Below are positions 25,901 through 36,171 of a DNA stretch of 64,000 nt, one piece after another. Position numbers and translations under genes: made by a program. This DNA comes from Siderastrea siderea (taxonomy: Eukaryota; Cnidaria; Anthozoa; Scleractinia; Rhizangiidae). The first letter of the stretch is position 1, and each line of letters opens with the position of its first letter. The stretch spans positions 44,440,304 to 44,504,303 of the forward strand of contig OZ034971.1 of NCBI GenBank assembly GCA_964030785.1, in the 5' to 3' direction. Below the pieces are notes generated by a model, which was not told where the DNA came from, made no database searches, and worked only from the letters and a program-made list of their open reading frames with translations.

Positions 25901-28458
25901 TCTGATCATGAAAATCATCTGCAATAGGAACTGGTTTTGCAGAATCCTTAGCGCATGTTTGGTGTTTTGCTCCTTCCATATGAAACTTCAAAGCTGCTTG
26001 GCCTATACTCGCTTATTTAAACTTTCGGCAGCACAGCCTACAATAGGCAGCACGTTTATCATCTTTGACACCTTGTAACCAATCTTGTTACACAACGTCT
26101 ACAAGCTAAATCAGAATTGAAAACACGTTCACCTCCACCAGGCATTTCGATTCATGTTTAGATGAGTTTTCGTCCGCTCACCATAACTACGCATACAAGA
26201 CGTACAAGATGGCTTCCACCTGATCACATAGTTAAGAAACTGATCCCAGAATACAATGCACACAACACAGAATTCCACCCAGCATGTAACAGCACAGGCT
26301 GAGACGTATATTTTCGAAAATTCTGTCTCCGATTTTAAAATCTGCGCTCAATGTTTATATAATCTACACTTTTCAAGTGCCCTTGAAATCTAAAATTAAA
26401 TTCCAGGGCTTTTCAAGGACTTCGAGGAGTAGCATGATCCCTGAATGAGCGGACAGAAGCCACTCAACACTGGAGCTGGTTAAAAGTGGGAAACCACTTC
26501 ACACAACTACAAAAGGCACACTGTGTCCTTCAACGAGAGGGTGACATTGAATTCAAAATTTAAAAGTGAAAGCAAAAGATGTGTCAGTTAACCTTTCTAT
26601 TCTGAATATTTCTGTGTTGCTTTAACAAATTCTCATTAAAAAAAATCACCATCTTTGAAGGAGCACAGTCCAAGTAATGAGCAGGCAACAGCCACTCAAC
26701 ATTGGAGCTGGTTAAAAGCGGAAAACCACTTTACACAACTATGCAAGGCACACTGTCTCCTTCAGAGAGAGGGTGACGTTGAATTCAAAATGAAAAGAGA
26801 AAGTAAAAGATTTGTCAGTTGATTTTTCTATTCTCATTGTTTCTGTTCTGCTCTGGCAAACTCTGATGAATAATCACCATCTTTGATGGAGCACAGTCCA
26901 AGTAATGCGCGGGTAGAAGCGACATTGTCTTCAACGACTTTTGGCGCCAAAATGGTAAAACTGCATAAATTTTCGTACCGCCAAATTTCCATAAAATTAT
27001 TCAAATTGTTATCTTAAAACTGACACGTTTGGGCAATCTGTATTCTTTATTTCGTACTAGGCTACTTTTCTCACATTAGTAAAGGTCATTAACTATGTTT
27101 GGCGATATTTTGGACCACATCATTCAAATACAACAAAACTGCCGTGTTCATAAACAATCAAATTCATAACCGACTGCAAATGGCGCTCGTTTCGAACACC
27201 CGAAAAACCATTCATCGAACTGTTTCATTTTACTCACAAGAAAAGCATTTTGAAAATGGGCATTTGGAGATTTTGGCGTGATAATTATGGGGTTAAGAGT
27301 TGCGCTACAATTTGAACAAAGCATGTCTTAATGACATTCATGACTGTTGTCTGCTGTCAGAGCTAGTACTATAAAGTATGTATTCACTCGTTTTGACTTA
27401 AAATTACCAAATAAAGTCACTTACCGCGTGTCTTATTGACGGTATTGCAGTAGCAGGACATCAGGCAATCCCAGAAACCAGAATGTACGAGGAATAAACG
27501 ACAGGCACACGCAAACAATCGAAAATCGCTTGAAGCATGTGCTCGTCTCGTCATTCTGTGCTAGCGTGCGCACAGCACATCAAGAGCAGCGAGGCACCGC
27601 TGACCGCAATAACTGTCCGGCAGTAGTAGACAAAAGTAAAAAACCAAACTATCATCTGCACTGACCATTAATATTTATTTCAGTCGCTGCCGAAAAGAGA
27701 AATTATACATATGACACTCCCCTAAAATGTGGCGTAATGCAATGTCCGCCACTGCTAGCGCAACTTGCATTCAGCTTGTCTCACCGGGGTTCACTGGGGA
27801 AATTTGCTATATTCGCTGCAGCCCTTATTATCTTCCAGGCTTATGGTAAACCTTTTGCGCATTAGCTGCTCGCGAAAACAAATAATCAGAATGTCCCCCG
27901 TATTATATTGTATTTAATGGCGGATTTGTTTTCAGATCTTATAAAAAGGTAGTTATTTTGAGCTATCCACCAGTCTAAATAGCAAACCTATATTGTCACC
28001 GGCTACCTTGTACAATATCTTCTATTTGATTATAAGTTGATTTTGCAGCCCAGACGTCATATGTGGAGGTGATCTAGTCGTTTTAGTAAGTTGCCTGATC
28101 GATGCCCGACAAGAAAACGTAATTGACATTTGGTGTTACTTTACACCTTGTTCGTGCTTGACTTACACGATGCAATGTTAAATTACATACGCTACCCAGC
28201 TTAAGTGTAAAAAAAACACCAAGAAGGTGCTGCATCCTGATTCGATTACACCATTTTGGTGTTATCTAACGCAAAATTGGTGTAATGTTGTAATTACACT
28301 CTGTCAGTGTCGTGGTAACGCGAATATCGTGTAAATTTATACCACTCTCGGTGTTATTTAAATTGTAACACACTCGATTTTCCTGTGAACTTACCTGTGT
28401 GAAAACTGGGCACAAAACAGCAGAGCAAAAACAAACTCAATCGAGAAGGTGTCGTCAT
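16858..28458 (-). CDS. Gene Z: two-Ig transmembrane receptor without a TIR domain (decoy-like), five-exon model
   Basis: Paralogue of the Ig-TIR receptors further right. Exons in minus order: signal peptide 28458-28395; Ig1 20539-20249; Ig2 18916-18578; stalk 17833-17771; TM plus tail 16952-16858. Lengths 64+291+339+63+95 = 852 nt, giving 283 codons plus stop. All junctions are phase 1 with AG/GT borders. After the membrane segment the protein ends within a few residues at TAG (16860-16858), whereas copies A and B continue with a basic stop-transfer stretch and splice to TIR. No TIR exon is seen to the left, where a minisatellite and a DIRS element lie. It should sit in the plasma membrane and could bind the same ligands without signalling (inference). 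It may instead be a gene whose TIR exon was lost. Intron 1 holds a 5.7-kb mobile element. Confidence 0.7.
17771..17833 (-). CDS. Gene Z exon 4: stalk micro-exon
   Basis: 63-nt phase 1-1 exon between CACAACAG and GTAAGT, encoding a Ser/Thr/Pro-containing stalk of about 21 residues. The same position in copies A and B is a 42-nt exon. Confidence 0.65.
18578..18916 (-). CDS. Gene Z exon 3: second Ig domain
   Basis: 339-nt phase 1-1 exon. Canonical Ig cysteines lie in SLQCSALSW and GKYFCQMKC, the latter preceded by the NVTEEDFGKY strand-F motif. Extra cysteines in NGC and KC suggest a second disulfide. Several N-glycosylation sequons are present (NNT, NVT). Confidence 0.85.
20249..20539 (-). CDS. 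Gene Z exon 2: first Ig domain
   Basis: 291-nt phase 1-1 exon. IKCDFTAP supplies the first Ig cysteine, AVNWYKDDK the strand-C tryptophan, and HEGFYKSC the strand-F tyrosine and second cysteine, with one extra residue compared with YTC in copy B. The strong donor GTGAGT at the lower end fixes the exon limit. Confidence 0.85.
24314..24544. mobile_element. Palindromic MITE
   Basis: GAGAGCTATGGATGTAATTT at 24315 and its imperfect complement ending near 24543 frame about 230 bp. The inner arms also pair (CAATTTCTTATGGGAGCCCG against CGGGCTCCCATAAGAAATTG). Confidence 0.7.
24570..24962 (+). repeat. Composite tRNA-derived SINE (Thr-like head) with inverted tail
   Basis: The + strand tRNA-like head at 24769-24840 has a fully pairable acceptor stem (GGCTTGT with GCAAGCC), a good D arm and a canonical TTCGAGT T loop. 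The anticodon loop CCGGTAT (GGT) lacks U33 and the stem has a mismatch. Downstream comes a tail with a CAGGCTTTCTTTTCGCAACT motif and an 80-bp segment. That segment is repeated directly at 24636-24718 and 24880-24962, and an inverted copy lies at 24575-24629. Related copies occur at 40968-41115. Confidence 0.7.
25143..26930. repeat. About 225-bp satellite, interrupted array
   Basis: The marker AGCACAGTCCAAGTAATG recurs near 25147, 25374, 26664 and 26888, each time followed by a related body (TCACTCAAC, ACCACTT, ACACAACT, GTGTCCTTCA). One unit is interrupted by about 1.05 kb of unrelated sequence (25396-26444), which begins with a repeated ATTCAAGGAGT theme and is probably another insertion. 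Confidence 0.7.
28395..28458 (-). CDS. Gene Z exon 1: signal peptide
   Basis: ATG at 28458-28456 opens MTTPSRLSLFLLCCFVPSF, a hydrophobic leader ending phase 1 at GTAAGT. Matched by equivalent 64-nt exons at 44400-44463 and 63232-63295, which share the start context and donor. Confidence 0.75.
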
Positions 28459-28982
28459 GTTTTCAGGGTTTGCCAATAAGTCGAATATTCCGCAAAGTCG
28501 TTACAACTTCCTTTTCACTTAAAATATGTACATTTTACCGCACGCACCAATATTGTCTTCAATGCTTACATCATTAGTTCTTTCTTAGTTGTGAGTGGGC
28601 TTCGCTTGGCACCGCGTTGTCCCTCTAACAAGTTTGTGATGAATTTTTGACATCTTTTCCGAGCAATGTTTAATTAAAATAATGAATTTAATATTTATTC
28701 AGAGGCATCTAATAAATATTTAAAAATCAGAGAGCTATAATTTTGCAATCATAATGTTGGAATAAATTAGCGTGGGTTTTGTTTTCAAGTAAAACTGAAA
28801 AACTTTCTTAACATGTAAACCTGTATATATGCAAGTGAATTTATTTTTTATTGTTATTTAAGCCTTTTTTAACTTTTATTTTAGGGAAACGTTCTTACTT
28901 TTACGTTTTATTTGCTTTTATTAACATCTTGAATAAACATGAATGTAAAGGAAATGTAAAATACTTTTCACTCGGATGCAAA

Positions 28983-29792
28983 TGTCACAGGACGTATTGC
29001 AAGTTATTTTAGGTTTAATAGAAAGTAAACAGTTTTATGGGTTCTAGAAAGTTCTGCTAATCAATAACAGCGTAAGATAAGCTTATAGCTAATTTTAAGA
29101 CATACTTATACAACCTTTTAGTGGCAGCGCTCAATTCTCTACCAAATGACATATCTTTCAACTTGCTTTTAACGGTCAAGACACCCTGACTGCAGTTTTG
29201 ACACGACTTTCCTTAATAGAGATAAGATTCCTTTCTAAAAAGTTTTAAAATGTTTTTGCAGCCGCTAGACGTTTAGGTTTAGATAAGTTCCCACGAATAT
29301 GAATAGGGCGTTGTCCTTGTTTTGCAATTAAAGTAAGTTTAAACGTTACCTTTTAGTTCTAACAACATATTCTTACATTAAAATTATACCGGCAAAAAGA
29401 ACTTTGTAAATTGTACTATACTATACATATTGTTATTCATTTATCTAGTATGTTGCTTCTTTAACATTGTAAAAACCTTTCAAGCAAACTTAGCTTTTCA
29501 TTTTAATTATATGATAATTAGTTTTTATCTTGTCAGATTGTTGTCAAACTATTAGCATCTAATTAATACCAAGACAAACTATAAAAAATAGCACAGAATT
29601 GCAAGACATGCACTCACATTAACACAATTGTAAGTTGGAGACGAAGAAGAAAGCTGAAGAAGACTTCATTAAAGAGTGAAGGAAGAGTACGTCTTGCCTA
29701 GTAATTGAACTACGTATTGAAACGGTCCTCTCGCAGCAGCAAGCGAGTAGCTCCTAATTCCCTAAGGAGAAGCTCGAGAACACCATTTCATA
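28983..29792 (+). repeat. 5' LTR
   Basis: About 810 bp, nearly identical over long stretches to the 3' copy. It contains about 40 bp (near 29012-29052) absent from the 3' LTR and lacks the poly-A-rich insertion found there. Confidence 0.8.
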
Positions 29793-29793
29793 C

Positions 29794-29809
29794 TGGTGGA
29801 GAACGAACC
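29794..29809 (+). other. Primer-binding-site candidate
   Basis: TGGTGGAGAACGAACC begins with the TGG complementary to a tRNA CCA end, immediately after the 5' LTR. The tRNA species was not identified. Confidence 0.5.
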
Positions 29810-29872
29810 GATCCTTTGGCAAATAGACCGTTTATGGCAAGTTAGTGTGCTCGCAGATCTCCTTTAACACCG

Positions 29873-30082
29873 GTGCAAAACCAGGAGCTATCTTCACATC
29901 AGCTTCTCACTGGTGCTTCGAATTCGCTTCCAATCGAGACGGCAACCCAAGCGACCACCAAACTGGCGTTCTCCAAGCCCGATGATCCCACTTGCAAGCG
30001 GACTGTGAGAAATGACTTTGGCGAAATCATCTTCGCTCAGTCAAAAGACTTTTCAGTTGCTGCGGATGAGGATGAAAACTGA
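29873..30082 (+). CDS. Small leader ORF upstream of gag
   Basis: A 69-codon frame in the same phase as the following gag ORF, ending 168 bp before it. No motif recognised. It might be an N-terminal gag piece separated by a stop, an upstream regulatory ORF, or chance. Confidence 0.25.
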   Translation: MQNQELSSHQLLTGASNSLPIETATQATTKLAFSKPDDPTCKRTVRNDFGEIIFAQSKDFSVAADEDEN

Positions 30083-30250
30083 TGACAAAATGATGCAAAA
30101 CTCTGAAGCCTAGTTCTCAAGACAACAAACTCTTTCAAGTCACGTTCAACACTTTAAGGTCTTACTCTGATCTTATAGAAGTTATTTTTAGTTATCAGTT
30201 ATGCCAGAATTTACCTACTGTATAGTATTAATTGAGCTAGGAACAGAATA

Positions 30251-31504
30251 ATGTTTACTTATTATCGTACTAACATAGACTATTTTTACGGTTATCAGAA
30301 CGAGAATGTCAAAAATTGGCTCTTTCGATTTCAAAACCTTCTGATTGTTAATGGCGTTGAGCCACATGGATGTGAAGCCGCACGTATTTTTCCCTTTTTC
30401 CTTCGTGGTGTCGCACAAACGTGGTATTATTCCTTAGCAGATAAAGTACGTGATAATTTTTTTGATCTTGAAAAAGCTTTTATTTTTCGATTTCTGTCGT
30501 ATGAATGCAGATTTCTTTTACGCGAAGAACTGGAGTTAAAACGGCAAGGTATTTCAGAGTCTTTACAAGATTATATTGATTTTATTGAAGAAAGAGCCCA
30601 ATTACTCGAAATCGACGACGAAACTAAATTATTTGTCTTTGCAAATGGCCTTCGTGATGATATTAAACGCGTGGTATTGATGAAGAGTCCCAAATCTTTC
30701 TACGAAGCAGTCAGTTTAGCTCAGCATAAAGTTTTAGTCGATGAAATGATGTCAAATGCCGATTGCTCTTTCGACAAGTACTTTCAGTTTCCTCGAGCGG
30801 ATGCTCGCATGTCAGCTGATCATGATAAATGTGCTTTTACGTCTCATAAAAAGGATACAAATTGTGCTCCCCAACCAAATACGACGGGTATGAAAACGAA
30901 ATTAAATAAGTTGAAAGAGGAATGGAACCTCATTAGAAGAAATGCTGTAGACAATTCCGTTGAGGATGAAATCCGTTTTGATAATATTTGCCCAGTTATG
31001 ACCGCACCAAAGTTATCTGATGGAAACTTAGCTCAAGTTTTCATGAAAGAAGACAAAGCCGAAGAATTATATTGTGTTAATATTAATACCGCTGAAGTGA
31101 TACCTTTCGTGCACGAAGTAAAGATTACTGTTTATCAAGAAGCTCGAGAGCTTGATGAAGCTCACCAAAAAGATATTGCATTTGGCAAGTTCACAGAAAA
31201 TTCCCCAAAACAGAAAAATTGTTCATCTTTGTCAGCAATTGTTCACTACAAAAATATAACAAATATCCCCAATATCAGTAATAAAGTACAGATTTCAGAA
31301 TTTCGAGATAAAAGTTGGCAGTTTTTCCAAAATGTTATAAGATATCACAAATTTGCTGAAGAGATGCACAGGTACAAGAATAATTCGTTTAGCCAACGCA
31401 ATTTCAGTTCTTCGTCAGAACGTGTTTTGTTTTTGAGTCATGATGGTTCACAGGCAACAATAAAACAAGTGAAAACGACATTTGGGCTCAACCAAACTAT
31501 CTGA
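30251..31504 (+). CDS. Retrotransposon gag-like protein
   Basis: A 417-codon intact ORF. Residues about 20-160 look like a retrotrans_gag capsid domain: KNWLFRFQNL, then GVAQTWYYSL, then a helix with AFIFRF, ELKRQGISESLQDYI and LFVFANGLRDDIKR. This is the usual order of Trp, the aFl-RF helix, the Gln/Glu-rich kQg-Es-Y motif and the hydrophobic end. The C-terminal half is Lys/Glu-rich and has no CCHC zinc knuckle. It would form particles that package element RNA. It is the sole substantial protein between the LTRs. Its intact frame despite indels in the LTRs suggests either recent insertion or selection. Confidence 0.75.
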   Translation: MFTYYRTNIDYFYGYQNENVKNWLFRFQNLLIVNGVEPHGCEAARIFPFFLRGVAQTWYYSLADKVRDNFFDLEKAFIFRFLSYECRFLLREELELKRQGISESLQDYIDFIEERAQLLEIDDETKLFVFANGLRDDIKRVVLMKSPKSFYEAVSLAQHKVLVDEMMSNADCSFDKYFQFPRADARMSADHDKCAFTSHKKDTNCAPQPNTTGMKTKLNKLKEEWNLIRRNAVDNSVEDEIRFDNICPVMTAPKLSDGNLAQVFMKEDKAEELYCVNINTAEVIPFVHEVKITVYQEARELDEAHQKDIAFGKFTENSPKQKNCSSLSAIVHYKNITNIPNISNKVQISEFRDKSWQFFQNVIRYHKFAEEMHRYKNNSFSQRNFSSSSERVLFLSHDGSQATIKQVKTTFGLNQTI

Positions 31505-31970
31505 GCATGTATTTTGCTGTGGTTAATACTATTAAGCACATCAGAAGGCCATGAAACCTTTGATCCGCATGTATCTTGTAAGGGGATCGCGAGACGGTAC
31601 CGATCACCGAATTTTCTTCTTACAAAGATTTCCCACCTCCTTATATCTATGAGATTTCAAAGGAAGCAAAACCGCCAGATAGATGGAGAAATAATATTAT
31701 TCATTGTATCTTTGGGATTTTGTCAGTGTCAAGTTGTTTGAAACTGGCTATACCATTCGCGGATTTCGTGGAAATGACACGGCGACGGCCGTTCACTAAA
31801 AAAGCCTTATCTTAAAAGAAACCCTATTTCGAGTCGAGAAGATAGACGAGTATAAAGAAACGAAATAATTCATTTTGCACTATTGTTTACCTAGAAATTA
31901 CGAAAGTGTCGAATCTGTTTATCTATATCTTAGCTTAGTTTCACTGACGAATGAGGACATTCGATCTAAA

Positions 31971-31980
31971 GAGGGGGGTA
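31971..31980 (+). other. Polypurine tract
   Basis: GAGGGGGGTA directly before the 3' LTR; the normal position for plus-strand priming. Confidence 0.6.
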
Positions 31981-31981
31981 A

Positions 31982-32825
31982 TGTCACAGGACGAATTGCA
32001 AGTTATTTTAGAAAGTTCTGCTAATCAATAACAGCGTGAGATAAGCTTATAGCTAATTTTAAGACATACTTATACAACCTTTTAGTGGCAGCGCTCAATT
32101 CTCTACCAAATGACATATCTTTCAAATTGCTTTTAATGGTCAAGACACCCTGACTGCAGTTTTGACACGACTTTCCTTAATAGAGATAAGTTTCCTTTCT
32201 AAAAAGTTTTAAAATGTTTTTGCAGCCTCTCATTAATTAGCTAGAACAAACTTTGACGTTTAGGTTTAGATAAGTTCCCACGAATATGAATAGGGCGTTG
32301 TCCTTGTTTTGCAATTAAAGTAAGTTTAAACGTTACCTTTTAGTTCTAACAACGTATTCTTACATTAAAATTATACCGGCAAAAAGAACTTTGTAAATTG
32401 TACTATACTATACATATTGTTATTCATTTATCTAGTATGTTGCTCCCTTAACATTGTAAAAACTTTTCAAGCAAACTTAGCTTTTCATTTTAATTATATG
32501 ATAATTAGTTTTTATCTTGTCAGATTGTTGTCAAACTATTAGCATCTAATTAATACCAAGACAAACTATAAAAAATAGCACAGAATTGCAAGACACGCAC
32601 TCACATTAACACAATTGTAAGTTGGAGACGAAGAAGAAAGCTGAAGAAGACTTCATTAAAGAGTGAAGGAAGAGTAAGAAAAAAAAAAAGGTAAGTAAAA
32701 AAAAAAAAAAAAAAAAAAAAAAGTCTTGCCTAGTAATTGAACTACAGTTTTGAAACGGTCCATTCGCAGCAGCAAGCGAGTAGCTCCTAATCCCCCAAAG
32801 AGAGGGACAGAAGACACCTTTCACA
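31982..32825 (+). repeat. 3' LTR with A-rich insertion
   Basis: Matches the 5' LTR, but carries two adenine runs (about 32672-32722) split by GGTAAGT, and differs by a small indel near 32226-32250. Confidence 0.8.
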
Positions 32826-32830
32826 CAAAT

Positions 32831-33840
32831 ATAACACAAAAGCTGAGTGATGAGAGAAATTAAAAAGTCTGATCACGCTACCACGAGGCATTCAACGCAA
32901 AATAGTTCCTTTAGGCTGAGCCAATCAATTATCTGATGACAATGAGTGCTGATACCGACCTTAAACTAAACTCGGCTACAATCTCGAACACGTTGCGTTG
33001 GAACAATTTTTTCAACGCCACTAATTCACCTGTCTGTATTTGCGGCTTCGTCGTCAGTGTTGTAATGAGTAAACCAATTTTGGCTGCTGCAAGTCGCTGT
33101 TTATATCACATATACACTGGGGAGGCGGAAAGTGTTCCAACAAATGTGTCAGAAACCATAGATACTCTTACAGGGCTAATTACACATAGTTAATAGAGCC
33201 ATGTGTACCACGCAAGATGGGAAAAACTACTAAGGAAAACACTCTTTAGATGCGGCTTAAAAGTGGAAACGTATTCAACATCTAATCAAGTGGTACTGGT
33301 CGAGGAAAAGGTACAAAAAAACATAACCAGCCTTTCCAAAATAAAAAAAGACTAAAATTAAAAAGGCATTGAAGAAGGATATTGATCGGCATGTTTTTCG
33401 TTTCTACGTCACTCATTCGTCAGAAATTATCGATCATTCCCTAATTTAAAAGACTCGATGTTCAAGTTGCTAATGAATCTATTTCTATATTAGGAAAACT
33501 GAACTTCTCTCTTAATTTTTTTTTTCATTTCCGTTTTTCTCCTCCCGACGCTCATCGTTGTTGTAACCTTTTTTCGCACGATTTTCTTCAAATCTGCATC
33601 CAAAGGTATATTGCCCTTTAATGCACTGCCACAGAGATGCTTTGAGTTTCTTGTTTCTAAATTTGAATAAACATTAAGCTGACCCCCTCGTCCAAATTAA
33701 ACGGAAAAGGGTATGATAACCTCATAATTATTTTTATTTTCTCTAGGGTTTATCTTCCTTAATTTCGCGGTTCGTTACCTTAAACCTGCGAAACTAATTT
33801 ACACGAAGGAAAAGCAAGGGCATAAGTGGATTGTCCGGGT
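32831..33840. other. No gene recognised
   Basis: Contains an 85-codon frame (32936-33193) without motifs, not supported as a gene. Confidence 0.3.
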
Positions 33841-34032
33841 ATGATCGTCCGGGTGAGTGTATCCCTGAAAAGGACTTTTGGTGACAACAGTGCCTGACGA
33901 CCCGACAACCTTTGCAGACGACGAGGAAGTCATTACATGTATCACTTATCGGACTTCCGCCAAGGTTGTCGAAACGTCAGTCATTGTCATCAACAGTCCT
34001 TTTCAGGCCTCAACTCACTCGGACGATCACAG
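33841..34032. repeat. Inverted pair of a dispersed repeat
   Basis: GATCGTCCGGGTGAGTG and CCTGAAAAGGACT at the left are mirrored by AGTCCTTTTCAGG and CTCACTCGGACGATC at the right. The right arm includes GTTGTCGAAACGTCAGT. Ends and near-symmetry suggest a foldback element or two head-to-head copies. Confidence 0.55.
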
Positions 34033-34130
34033 ACAATCTACAATTTTGACGACCAATGCCGATACCCTCAAAATTCCCAATTACGCAGTTTGTGTGAGCA
34101 CCCTTTCTTAACAAAAACATTACTTTGTAC

Positions 34131-34472
34131 TTTGCTGAGAGGCATTAAGCAGCTCAATAGCGTCTTTTGCAATTAAATGGGGAAAGGTGTATTTCATCTG
34201 GCAGAATTACTTGCCAAAATCTTCATCTGTGACATTGGAAATTTCCAGAATAAACTCAGCTTGTAGTGACCTGTGTCTGCACTCGTCCTTTGGTTGTTCC
34301 TTTATGACATACTTTGCGTTGTTTTGCAGGGTGCGGTTTCCATGGTGCCTTGTTACTGCTGGACCAAACAAACAACCTGCCTCCGAAAGCGCTGAGCATG
34401 GGAGAATTACGTTGGAGAATTCTACGGCGGAAATATTTTTTTTTTGTGCTGCTCTTATATATCCCTTTGGCC
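34131..34472 (-). pseudogene. Solo Ig2 exon with nonsense codon
   Basis: A 342-nt copy of the receptor second-Ig exon, closest to gene Z by its flanking sequence (shared TTACGCAGTTTGTGTGAGCA downstream). Splice-site dinucleotides are still present at both ends, but the strand-F tyrosine codon is TAA (34209-34207), just before the FCQMK cysteine. No Ig1, TM or TIR exon accompanies it. It is a relic of another gene copy. Confidence 0.8.
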
Positions 34473-35005
34473 CTGAGAGAAAAATATTAAAAGTCAACTA
34501 ATTCTGAGAAGATCTCAATCTCAATTAAACCCATTATAATTGTAAAGTTTATTCACAAGTCGATTAAGTATTTTTGTAAGAAACTTACGGTTTAGTCTGA
34601 AAAGCAAAATTTAAGAACTACACATTAAATACCTTAATTTCAATTTGTTATAAAAATGAAAAGCTGGTACACAGCATTTAACGCACCATTGTGTTACTTT
34701 TAAGACTGAAGAAATCCGAGAGTAACTAGCTATATATGTACACTGCATTTTGCGTCATGGTAAATTATTGTTATTAGACTTAATGTTTAAAATGCAAAAT
34801 AAATCAAAATAAAATTCAACCTTGCGAGGAAAATTATGTCCTTAAGAAAATTACGATAATAACAATAATAATAATAAATAATAATTTGTCTTTGTTCTGA
34901 GTTGATAAATATCAAAAGTTCTTTATAAATCGAGCCTGATCTGTCCACAAACTCAGACTTTCTTGAAGGAAAGAGTGCAATTTATTACTTGCAGGAAATC
35001 GAAAT

Positions 35006-35346
35006 TTAGCTCAAGTCTAAATCAACTGAATTATGTTCGACGCGACAAAAGCGATTTCTGACCGGCTCTATGGCTTGCAACAATTTCTCCTCCCAATCTT
35101 GCTTCTTCACGTGCTTCTCAAAATCCAGCAAATTCTTTGTTCTCAAAGCGCGTGGCAAGCGTCTTTTCTGGAATTTGTCGATCAAAACAAGGATCACTGA
35201 CGAATCCCCCGTGTCACCCCGCCTCTGGGCGGCCATGTGCAGCTCTTGCCGGCAGAAGTTGCTGGCGAGGTAGTTGTCGGACAACACAATCAGCATTTGA
35301 CGGCTGCCATACGCACTGTCCGCCATGTTTTGGACGATAGGCCTTC
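35006..35346 (-). pseudogene. Gene A TIR exon, C-terminal part only
   Basis: Begins at GRPIVQN and keeps the LIVLSDNYLASNFCRQELH helix region through to the stop. By eye the last 106 residues differ from copy B at 11 positions. Confidence 0.85.
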
Positions 35347-35875
35347 GGTTGGTTGGTCTGTCGGTCGCTCTGTCAGTCGCTTGGTTGGTTGGTTGGTTGG
35401 TTGGTTGGTTAGTTGATTGGTTGATTAATTGATTACGGGTCGCACTGGGGCTAATTTCAGGTTCTCTTGGCCATTATGAACAACGAAAACGATTTGGGAG
35501 TAATTGAACAATTCCCTCTTGAGGCTGACACCTCTCTCTAAATCAGAAAAGCAAGTTATCGTTCTGCAGTACTGTAGTAAGTTTACTTCATCCTCTTTAA
35601 AGCGGGTATCTCTTTAATGTGAAAAAATCTACAAGACCGACGTTTCTTTACTTGAAAACCTCTTCAACTGAGGGAAATTTCAGTTTTGTCAGCTTCATTG
35701 CGAGTGGTCACCTTTTATGTGCATGTATGTGAACTCCTGGCACACTGTATGGGGAGACCTCCCCCAGACGGACACCACCCGTCTTATGAGGACATCCCCT
35801 ATGTGGACGATTCTCCAAAACCGGTTTATTGTAGACACCTCTTCAAGGCGGACACATCCACACTTGACAGTATGC

Positions 35876-35995
35876 AGTCTCGTACCCAGAGTCCACTGGC
35901 TTTTTGGTCAGTGGGTAGTCGTCAATAGATACTTCTCTATTAGCGACCAATCGCTGACCAAAAAGCCAGTGGACTCTGGGTATGAGATTGAACAG
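35876..35995. repeat. Intronic hairpin
   Basis: CAGAGTCCACTGGCTTTTTG and its complement form arms of about 50 bp in the A intron between TM and TIR. Absent at the matching place in copy B, so inserted or lost after the duplication. Confidence 0.7.
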
Positions 35996-36171
35996 TATGC
36001 ATTCCCACAGGACGGACACTTTCCTAAGTTGGACGGCTCTCATCTGTGGACACTTCTCCAAGATAGACAACACCTCTAATGTGGACCCTTCTGCAAGTTG
36101 GCGATGTTAGATGTTCGCTTTAAGGATTAGTGAAATTCATACACATAGCAATAGTGCGTAAGTGAACTTAC

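Larger units (their letters stand above)
22712..28386. mobile_element. 5.7-kb TIR element with GTGTAA/ACACC subterminal repeats, non-autonomous
   Basis: Ends are imperfect inverted repeats (CAGAAAAAGTGAGAGTGTTA at left; complement of CAGGAAAATCGAGTGTGTTA at right). Each end is followed inward by dense subterminal motifs of the GTGTAAA/ACACCAA type (22730-23195 and 28130-28385). Flanks TGAA or GAA at 22708-22711 and 28386-28389 look like a 3-4-bp target duplication. Paralogous intron sequence at 44380-44400 and 63210-63232 shows the uninterrupted site. No transposase frame is visible inside, which instead holds a MITE, SINE copies and a 225-bp satellite. The superfamily is undecided; subterminal-repeat-rich DNA transposons such as CMC are possible. 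Confidence 0.65.
28983..32825 (+). mobile_element. Gag-only LTR retrotransposon
   Basis: Two similar long repeats (28983-29792 and 31982-32825) begin TGTCACAGG and enclose 2.2 kb. A primer-binding-like TGG motif follows the 5' repeat, and a purine tract (GAGGGGGG) precedes the 3' one. CAAAT flanks both sides (28979-28983 and 32826-32830), a probable 5-bp duplication overlapping the first base. The interior encodes a gag-like protein and no protease, RT, RNase H or integrase. It must depend on another element for mobility (inference). Confidence 0.8.

Noticed and set aside
31514..31741. Possible pol remnant between gag and 3' LTR
   Set aside because: No RT, protease or integrase motif in any frame.
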